64,000 nucleotides of DNA, from the NCBI RefSeq assembly GCF_900111745.1, contig NZ_FOIJ01000001.1:186001-250000 (forward strand), in the 5' to 3' direction. Under the pieces are notes generated by a model. It did no database searches. It was not told the DNA's origin and was given only the letters and a program-made list of their open reading frames with translations. The translations under genes and the position numbers were made by a program. Shown here piece after piece: positions 58,332 through 64,000 of this stretch; the first letter of the stretch is position 1; every line of letters begins with the position of its first letter. Source of the stretch: Stigmatella erecta (GTDB lineage Bacteria; Myxococcota; Myxococcia; Myxococcales; Myxococcaceae).

Positions 58332-59945
58332 ATGGTGGGACGTCTCCGATGGCTCTGTGGGCTTCTTCTCCTGTTGCTGGCCAGCGTCAGCCTGGCCCAG
58401 GAGGCGGAGCAGCGCCGCGAACCGCTCGTCTTCAGCGGCAATGTCGTGTTGTCCGACGAGCTGTACCTCGCGATGCTCGATCTGCCGTCGGACTTCAAGG
58501 TCAGCGACGCCGAGGCGGGGCGGATCCGGGACCGGCTGCTCTCGTTCCTGCTACAGGCGGGCTATGAGCTGGCCCGGGTGGATGCGGAGGTGCAGGGCGA
58601 GCGCATCCTCGTGGACATCGATGAAGGGCAGGTCGAGAAGGTCATTCTTCGCGGCCAGGGCTCGCTGCGCACGGTGCAGCTGATCATTGGCCTGGGGCTT
58701 CCCCACAACGTCTTCAACCGGCCCTACCTCCAGCGTCAGTTCACCCAGCTGCGCGAGCGGAACGGGGTGGAGGTGGAGCGGTATGATCTCGTGCGGAGGG
58801 ATGATGTGTCCCACGTCGGGCCCCAGGTGGACACCCTCGAGCCCATTCCCCTCATCGACACCCGGAGCTGGTCGACGAACCATCCCCTGCTTCCGCCGCG
58901 GGATGACTACCAGCTGCACATCCTCGTCCATCGCCGGGAGTGGGTGACGGGACTGGGCGTCATCGCGGGGCTCAACGGGGTGGACGGCCTGCTGCTGGGG
59001 GTCGAGTACAAGGGCGCGGATCTCCTGCTGAACACCGACCGGTGGCGCGCCTGGACGCAGCTCGGGGGGAAGATCCGTTCGGCCGTGGTCGACATGCACA
59101 ACTATCTGGCGCTCACCCGGGTCAGCACCGAGGTGCAGTGGCTCGCGCCGCGCCTGCACCTGGGCATCCGGCCCGCCCTGGCGCTCCGGGGGGAGCTCAC
59201 GAGCCGCCAGCGGCCCGATGTCGGTCTGGAGAGCTACTTCGCCACCCGGGCGCAGCTGGCGCTGGGGCTCCTCTACGATCGCATCCCTGGAATGCTCTTC
59301 GCGCTGGGGCTGGGGGCCGAGAAGCTCGACGTCTTCTCGCTCCGCCGTGTGGAGGGGACAGGGGCCCGCGAGGGCATCGAGTCGAGTTCGACGTTCCAGC
59401 CCTACCTGGGGGGCACGGCGCAGATGATCTTCGACACCGATGAGATCCGCAGGGACCGCCGCCACGAGATCGCCATCCTGGGCCAGTACTCTCCGGACTC
59501 CACCGGGCGCAGCTACGGACAGCTGAGCTACCGCTATCAAAAGGTCTGCGAGATCGGCTGGCACGATGTGTGGGTCACCAGCAAGGGCGCCTACCTCTGG
59601 GGCAAGATGCCCTTCTCCGAGGAGCAGCCGGTGGGCGGGCCTCACGTCCGGGGCGTGTTCGATGACCGCTTCTTCACCCGCAGCGTCCTCAGCACGGGCC
59701 TGGAGGGGCGCTTCTCGCTCGTCCGGGATCTCTACAAGGTCGGTCTCTTCACCGACATGGCGCTGTTCGGAGAGCGGGACCGCGCGGCGGGGACGTCGAA
59801 GCCGCGGCTGGTGGGCGCCGTGGGTCCCAGCGTTCACCTGCTGCTCGCCGATACCTTCCAGTTCGATCTCTATTACAGCGTGGGGCTGGCCCGCGGGGGC
59901 GAGGTCGAGAGCGGCTTCTCGGCCACGCTCAAGCAGGCCTTTTGA
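58332..59945 (+). CDS. Omp85/BamA-superfamily outer-membrane protein with a POTRA-like domain
   Basis: A 537-residue outer membrane protein. The signal is LCGLLLLLLASVSLAQ. Residues about 30-105 (LVFSGNVVLSDELYLAMLDLP, LLSFLLQAGYELARVDAEVQGERILVDIDEGQVEKVILRG) have the POTRA beta-alpha-alpha-beta-beta pattern. A beta barrel of about 16 strands follows and ends in LKQAF, a typical C-terminal Phe. Only one POTRA is seen, against five in BamA. Translocation of a lipoprotein or polymer is more likely than general outer-membrane assembly. It starts 225 bases after the beta-helix lipoprotein gene. Its last 17 bases overlap the convergent DUF2520 gene. Confidence 0.86.
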   Translation: MVGRLRWLCGLLLLLLASVSLAQEAEQRREPLVFSGNVVLSDELYLAMLDLPSDFKVSDAEAGRIRDRLLSFLLQAGYELARVDAEVQGERILVDIDEGQVEKVILRGQGSLRTVQLIIGLGLPHNVFNRPYLQRQFTQLRERNGVEVERYDLVRRDDVSHVGPQVDTLEPIPLIDTRSWSTNHPLLPPRDDYQLHILVHRREWVTGLGVIAGLNGVDGLLLGVEYKGADLLLNTDRWRAWTQLGGKIRSAVVDMHNYLALTRVSTEVQWLAPRLHLGIRPALALRGELTSRQRPDVGLESYFATRAQLALGLLYDRIPGMLFALGLGAEKLDVFSLRRVEGTGAREGIESSSTFQPYLGGTAQMIFDTDEIRRDRRHEIAILGQYSPDSTGRSYGQLSYRYQKVCEIGWHDVWVTSKGAYLWGKMPFSEEQPVGGPHVRGVFDDRFFTRSVLSTGLEGRFSLVRDLYKVGLFTDMALFGERDRAAGTSKPRLVGAVGPSVHLLLADTFQFDLYYSVGLARGGEVESGFSATLKQAF

Positions 59946-60807
59946 CGGAGCCTGGGGCCGCGAGCCACGTGGCCAGGGCCGCGCGCGCGTCCTCCGGAAG
60001 GCGAGGCCCGGCCAACACCAGGGCGCGCTGGGACAGCTGGCGGTAGAGCTCCGCGACGTCCGGTGGCAGCGCCGCCAGGTGGCGGGCCACGATCTCCGCG
60101 TCTCCCCGGGCGATGGGGCCCGTGAGGCCTCCGGCCAGCCCGCGGGCTTCCATGCCGCGTACCGCCGAGCGGGTCAGCGGCAGCAGGGCCGTGAGGGCCT
60201 CCTGAGGGGCAATGCCCGCGCAGCCCAGCGCCTCCACCGCCGCGGACAGGAGCGCCACCACGCAGCCCGCGCTGAGCACCGCCCCCGCGTGGTAGGCGGC
60301 CCGCTGGGATTCGGGCACCTCCAGGACGTGCAGGTCCAGCGCGTCCGCCATCCGGCGAAGCACCGCCTTCAGGGTGCGTGAGCGGGTGCTGAGGGCCACC
60401 GAGTGGCCGGCCAGCACATCCCTCGGATCCGAGACCGCGCAGAGCGGATGGAACGAGCCGAGCGGACGTCCCTGGGGAGCACCCAGCGCGTCCAGGGACA
60501 GCGCTCCCGCGCAGTGCACCAGGGCCGCGCCCCGTCCCAGCTGGCGATCCAGCTCCCGGGCCATCCCGGGGATGGCGGAATCAGGAACGCAGAGCAAGCA
60601 CACGCGGGCCTGACGCACGTCCTGGTCCGTGGCGGGCTTCAGCCCGAGCGCCTTCACCCGGGCGCGTCCGGCTTCCGTCCGGCTCAGCACGCGCACGGGC
60701 CAGCGCCGGGCGGACAGGGACAGCGCCAGGGCGCCGCCCAGCCTTCCCGCACCGGCGATGAGGAGGGGGGGACGCCGGGACGGAGGAGGGGAGGAGCGGG
60801 AGGCCAC
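59929..60807 (-). CDS. Rossmann-fold DUF2520 protein
   Basis: A 292-residue cytoplasmic protein. The N-terminal dinucleotide-binding fold is clear (LLIAGAGRLGGALALSLSARRWPVRVLSRTEAGR, VCLLCVPDSAIPGMARELD). The DUF2520 helical domain follows (GSFHPLCAVSDP, AYHAGAVLSAGCVVALLSAAVEAL, GPIARGDAEIVARHL). This pairing is found in proteins annotated next to pantothenate genes and as F420/NADP-type oxidoreductase relatives; the reaction is undefined. It is followed upstream on the same strand by the Clp-like ATPase gene (14-base gap), so the two are probably cotranscribed. The start ATG 60807 gives a normal N-terminus. Confidence 0.9.
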   Translation of the reverse strand: MASRSSPPPSRRPPLLIAGAGRLGGALALSLSARRWPVRVLSRTEAGRARVKALGLKPATDQDVRQARVCLLCVPDSAIPGMARELDRQLGRGAALVHCAGALSLDALGAPQGRPLGSFHPLCAVSDPRDVLAGHSVALSTRSRTLKAVLRRMADALDLHVLEVPESQRAAYHAGAVLSAGCVVALLSAAVEALGCAGIAPQEALTALLPLTRSAVRGMEARGLAGGLTGPIARGDAEIVARHLAALPPDVAELYRQLSQRALVLAGPRLPEDARAALATWLAAPGSVKRPA

Positions 60808-60821
60808 GGAGGGGAGGGCGG

Positions 60822-63353
60822 TCAGACCGTGTCGAGCTGGAAGGCGAGCTGGCTGTTGCGCACCGCGACCCGGACCCGGTCGCCCGCGACGAACTCGCCC
60901 GCGAGGATCCGCTCGGCCAGGGGGGCCTCCACCAGGCGCTGCACCACCTGGCGCATGGGCCGCGCGCCCAGCTGCGGATCGAACCCGCCCGACTTCAGCA
61001 GGTGGCCCACCACATCCTCGCCCGCCACGTACTCGATGCCCCGCTCGGTCCCCAGGCGCTTGCTGCTCTCGTTCAGCAGCAGCGTGGCGATCTTCGCGAC
61101 CTCCACCTCCTTGAGGGGGTGGAACGGCAGCCGCTCATCGATGCGGTTCCACAGCTCCGGGGGCAGGGCCTTGCGGGCCGCAGCGCTCGCCGCGTCCGTG
61201 TCGGACCGGGCACCCGTCTGCGCGTCCGAGCCGAAGCCCAGCGGCCTGCCCACGCGCGAGAAAGCCTCCGCGCCCAGGTTCGTCGTCATCACGATGACCG
61301 TGTTCGAGAAGTCGATGTGCCGGCCCTTGCCGTCCGTCAGCCGGCCCTCCTCCAGCACCTGGAGGAGCAGCATCTGCACCTCGCGGTGCGCCTTCTCGAT
61401 TTCATCCAGCACCACCACGGACGAGGGCTTGCGGCGGATGGGCTCGGTGAGCTGGCCTCCCTCGCCATAGCCCACGTAGCCCGCGGGCGAGCCGATGAGG
61501 CGGGAGACGCCATGCGACTCGGCCATCTCGCTCATGTCCAGCCGCACCAACGCCTCGCGGTTGCCGAAGAGCACCTCCGCCAGCGCCCGCGCCATCTCCG
61601 TCTTGCCCACGCCCGTGGGGCCCAGGAACAGGAACGAGCCCATGGGCCGCCGCGAGGCAAAGCCCGCGTAGTTGCGGCGGATGACCCGGGCAATGCGCGT
61701 CACGGCCTCCTCGTGGCCGATGACCCGCTGGCCCAGGTCCGCCTCCAGGCTCAGCAGCCGCTCCGAGTCCTTGAGCAACAGCCGCTCCTCGGGCACCCCG
61801 GCCAGCTTGGCCACCACGCGTGCCACGTCCGCGGGCTCCACCGACGTCTTGCCCTCGCGATGGCAGCGCGAGCCGGCCAGGTCCGCCACCGAGATGGCCT
61901 TGTCCGGCATGAACCGGTCCGTCACGTACCGGGAGGCCAGCGAGGCGGCCGCCACCAGGGACTCTGGCGAGTAGCGCAGCCCGTGGTGCTCCTCGTACCG
62001 GCCGATGACGCCCTTGAGGATCTCCACCGTGTCCGGCACCGACGGCTCGTTCACCACCACGGGCGTGAAGCGGCGCTCCAGCGCCGGGTCCGCCGTGATG
62101 AACTTCCGGAACTCGTCGTGGGTGGTGGCGCCAATGCAGGGGAACTCCCCGCGCGCCATCGCCGTCTTCAGCTCGTTGGACGCGTCCTGGGGCCCCTCGC
62201 CCGTGGAGCCCGCGCCCACCAGCGTGTGGATCTCGTCGATGAAGACCACCACGCGCCCGTCGGCCCGCCGCACCTCGTCCTTCAGCGCGTTCAGCTTCTC
62301 CGAGAAGGCGCCGCGCAGCTGCGTGCCCGCCACCAGGCTCGCCATGTCCAGCTCGATGAGCACCTTGGAGGACAGGGTGCCGCGCAGGCTCACCAGCTGC
62401 TGGGCCACCCCTTCCACCACCGCCGTCTTGCCCACCCCGGCTTCGCCGAGCAGGCAGGGGTTGTTGGTGCGGCGCTTGCCCAGCACGTCGATGACTTCTT
62501 CGATCTCCTTGGCGCGGCCCACCACGGGGTCCAGCTTGCCTTCGTGGGCCAGCAGGCTCAGGTTCCGGCCAATGGAGGACAGCAGGGGAAAGGTCTTGGG
62601 ATCCAGCGTCAGCGGGACCGCGCGCGCCGCCGGGAGCGGCGCCGCTGCGGGCGCGGGGCGCGGCGGAGGCACGGGCAGGGGCGCGGCCTTCGCGAGGGGC
62701 GCCGCCGGGGCAGGGGAAGGAAGCTCGGTGGCGGCCGGGGCCGCCACCTCGTCATGGCCTTCGTCCGCGTCGATCAGCTCTCGGGGCGAGAGGGCGGGCA
62801 GCGAGGGCCGGGAAGGGGCGGCGGGCCGGGGGAGGCTGACCGCGATGGCGGACTGGGGCAGCGGCGAGGGCGGCGCGCCCAGGGGCCGGCCGATGGGGTA
62901 CCGCCCTCCGGCGGAGGGAGAGGACATCGGCGCGCGGCTGGCCTGAAGCTTGCGCGGCATGCGGCCGCTCGTGAAATACGAGAAGGCGACGGTGCCCAGC
63001 TTGAGCAAGTCCACCCCCGAGCGGGCCAGCAGATCATTGGCGGCGCAGCGCACCCGCGAGAAGGCGATGAGCAGGTGCAGGCAGTCGGCTTCCCGCGAAT
63101 CGCACTGCTGCGCGATGGCCCGGGCCCGCTCGCAGAGGTTGCGGACGAGGAATTCCTCCTCGGCCGGCGCCTCGGTCATCAGCTCGAGGAGGGTGTCCTC
63201 GCTGATGCCCTTCTCCTTGAGAAGGACCTGCGCGGGGTTGTCCACCGTGTAGAGCGCCAGCAAAACGTGGGCCGAGCTGAGCTTCTGTGTGACGCTCTGG
63301 GCAATGTCCTTCGCCTCGGTGAGAACCTGCGCGAGATCGCTGCTGTCGACCAT
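60822..63353 (-). CDS. ClpA/ClpC-type AAA+ ATPase (two AAA modules)
   Basis: An 843-residue Hsp100 unfoldase. The Clp N-domain (about 1-130, SSAHVLLALYTVDNPAQVLL) is followed by an Ala/Pro-rich linker (about 150-255). AAA-1 (Walker A GEAGVGKTA near 302, IDEIHTLVGAGST) and AAA-2 (GPTGVGKTE near 578, VVLDEIEKAHREVQ, TTNLGAEAFSR) follow. The loop after AAA-2 contains PLGFGSDAQ. An LGF tripeptide at this place is compatible with docking to ClpP, as in ClpA/ClpX/ClpC and unlike ClpB. No UVR or M-domain coiled coil is seen, so it is ClpA-like. The linker is longer than usual. No clpP or clpS lies in the window. The start has GGAG upstream. Confidence 0.93.
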   Translation of the reverse strand: MVDSSDLAQVLTEAKDIAQSVTQKLSSAHVLLALYTVDNPAQVLLKEKGISEDTLLELMTEAPAEEEFLVRNLCERARAIAQQCDSREADCLHLLIAFSRVRCAANDLLARSGVDLLKLGTVAFSYFTSGRMPRKLQASRAPMSSPSAGGRYPIGRPLGAPPSPLPQSAIAVSLPRPAAPSRPSLPALSPRELIDADEGHDEVAAPAATELPSPAPAAPLAKAAPLPVPPPRPAPAAAPLPAARAVPLTLDPKTFPLLSSIGRNLSLLAHEGKLDPVVGRAKEIEEVIDVLGKRRTNNPCLLGEAGVGKTAVVEGVAQQLVSLRGTLSSKVLIELDMASLVAGTQLRGAFSEKLNALKDEVRRADGRVVVFIDEIHTLVGAGSTGEGPQDASNELKTAMARGEFPCIGATTHDEFRKFITADPALERRFTPVVVNEPSVPDTVEILKGVIGRYEEHHGLRYSPESLVAAASLASRYVTDRFMPDKAISVADLAGSRCHREGKTSVEPADVARVVAKLAGVPEERLLLKDSERLLSLEADLGQRVIGHEEAVTRIARVIRRNYAGFASRRPMGSFLFLGPTGVGKTEMARALAEVLFGNREALVRLDMSEMAESHGVSRLIGSPAGYVGYGEGGQLTEPIRRKPSSVVVLDEIEKAHREVQMLLLQVLEEGRLTDGKGRHIDFSNTVIVMTTNLGAEAFSRVGRPLGFGSDAQTGARSDTDAASAAARKALPPELWNRIDERLPFHPLKEVEVAKIATLLLNESSKRLGTERGIEYVAGEDVVGHLLKSGGFDPQLGARPMRQVVQRLVEAPLAERILAGEFVAGDRVRVAVRNSQLAFQLDTV

Positions 63354-63414
63354 TGGAACTCCGGCAAGCAGCCGAGCAAATACACCCTTCGGATCGTACG
63401 GGCAAAATTTCCAC

Positions 63415-63439
63415 TACAGGCTGCTACAGGACTGCTGTA
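63415..63439. repeat. CTACAGG repeats upstream of the Clp-like gene
   Basis: CTACAGG occurs at 63414-63420 and again at 63424-63430, and TACAG (63425-63429) is inverted by CTGTA (63435-63439) with a 5-base centre. The cluster lies about 65-85 bases upstream of the Clp-like start. It may be a stress-response operator, but it does not match a consensus I can name. Confidence 0.4.
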
Positions 63440-63561
63440 ACCCCCCTGAATCCTGGGGAATTCGCGCCCCCCTTCGCTGTTCGCTTCCCCAACGCCCAGG
63501 GTTCCAGGCAATACCCCGGGCTTCTCGTCGTAGAGTGACCGACACCTCTCGACCCTCTCTT

Positions 63562-64000
63562 ATGACTTCTCTTGCTCAACCTGCTCGCGTTCTCGTCGAT
63601 CCCATTGACGGAATGGGGGCTGCCATCGAAGCGCGCCGCTGGGGCTGGCCCCTGGTGTTGCTGTGCCTGTGCGTGTCCCTGTCCGGGACCGCGTTCGCCG
63701 TGAAGTGGGATGCGGCCGCGGCGACCGTTCAGCAGTTGCAGATGGGCGGTGAGCTGGGCGGGCTCTCGGAGAGCGAGATCGCCGACAAGATCCAGATCGC
63801 CTCGCGCAAGGGGCTGGTGGGGGGCATCGCCAAGGGCGTCTTCGTCATGCCGGTGATGGTGCTGCTGCTGTCCGCGGTGCTGTGGTTCAGCGCGTGGCTC
63901 TTCGGCGTGAGGGCCCCCTTCGGCCGGATGATGGCCGTGGCGGCCATCGCGATGATGCCCATCGCGCTCTACCACCTGCTCTTCGCCGTGTGTGTCTCCG
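63562..64000 (+). CDS. Yip1-like multi-span membrane protein, N-terminal part
   Basis: An open reading frame from ATG 63562 that continues beyond the window (146 codons seen). It has a soluble N-terminus, a first membrane span (WPLVLLCLCVSLSGTAFAV), a periplasmic or loop segment (VKWDAAAATVQQLQMGGELGG), and two more spans (VMPVMVLLLSAVLWFSAWLF and MAVAAIAMMPIALYHLLFAV). This arrangement, with an AF.K.D loop, resembles the Yip1-domain family of bacterial integral membrane proteins. Function is unknown. It is divergent from the Clp-like gene with a 208-base gap. The family call is moderate because the C-terminus is missing. Confidence 0.62.
   Translation, partial: MTSLAQPARVLVDPIDGMGAAIEARRWGWPLVLLCLCVSLSGTAFAVKWDAAAATVQQLQMGGELGGLSESEIADKIQIASRKGLVGGIAKGVFVMPVMVLLLSAVLWFSAWLFGVRAPFGRMMAVAAIAMMPIALYHLLFAVCVS

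Overview
The window reads as chromosomal DNA of a predatory or saprophytic myxobacterium of the Cystobacter/Stigmatella/Archangium type. The grounds are very high GC with strong G/C third-position bias, many GTG or TTG starts, large sensory proteins (two class III cyclases, a GAF/PAS histidine kinase), many lipoproteins and secreted polymer-degrading enzymes, and a myxobacterial-style NGL-repeat lipoprotein. The genus is inference; no rRNA is present and no tRNA was recognised.

Layout. 0-26 kb is mostly housekeeping and signalling: the start of ribA, moeA, a histone-H1-like/chagasin-like fusion protein, RNase R, an NGL-repeat lipoprotein divergent from a cyclase-ATPase-TPR regulator, a NYN-domain protein, MutS2, a TPR protein, a second cyclase, a NamZ-type exo-muramidase, a degenerate phosphoesterase beside nadD, a lipoprotein combining an HExxH peptidase with a propeller and barrel, a 440-aa unknown, a histidine kinase, a Rossmann oxidoreductase and an ASCH-like protein. 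26-41 kb is a secretome and transport region: PHB-depolymerase-like esterase lipoprotein, two MFS carriers, MarR regulator, MetX-like hydrolase lipoprotein, GH87 alpha-1,3-glucanase, FKBP isomerase, lipase with a triplicated Cys-rich module, YceI protein, a tiny Cys-rich lipoprotein with an EGxCGEGxCG tail, and a YcaQ-type DNA glycosylase.

About 41.82-46.28 kb is a sharply lower-GC segment carrying only three secreted lipoproteins (duplicated beta-sandwich; CxxCH protein; glycine-rich, phage-adhesin-like). It abuts a DUF3052 gene whose 5' end looks cut off, so it is probably an acquired segment. 46.3-53.8 kb returns to high GC: a monoheme Ig-domain lipoprotein, a RICIN-plus-CxxCH lipoprotein, a PL7 alginate lyase and a class V aminotransferase. 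54-60 kb holds a TonB-dependent receptor with a beta-helix lipoprotein partner and an Omp85-type outer membrane protein. 60-64 kb holds a DUF2520 protein, a ClpA/ClpC-type ATPase and the start of a Yip1-like membrane protein.

How the genes fit together: the secreted enzymes target alpha-1,3-glucan, alginate, lipids or polyesters and peptidoglycan, which suits degradation of microbial prey and biofilm. The MarR-MFS-hydrolase-glucanase stretch shows two clear operator-like inverted repeats. No CRISPR array, insertion sequence or transposase gene was recognised, and no stretch longer than about 300 bases is without a gene.
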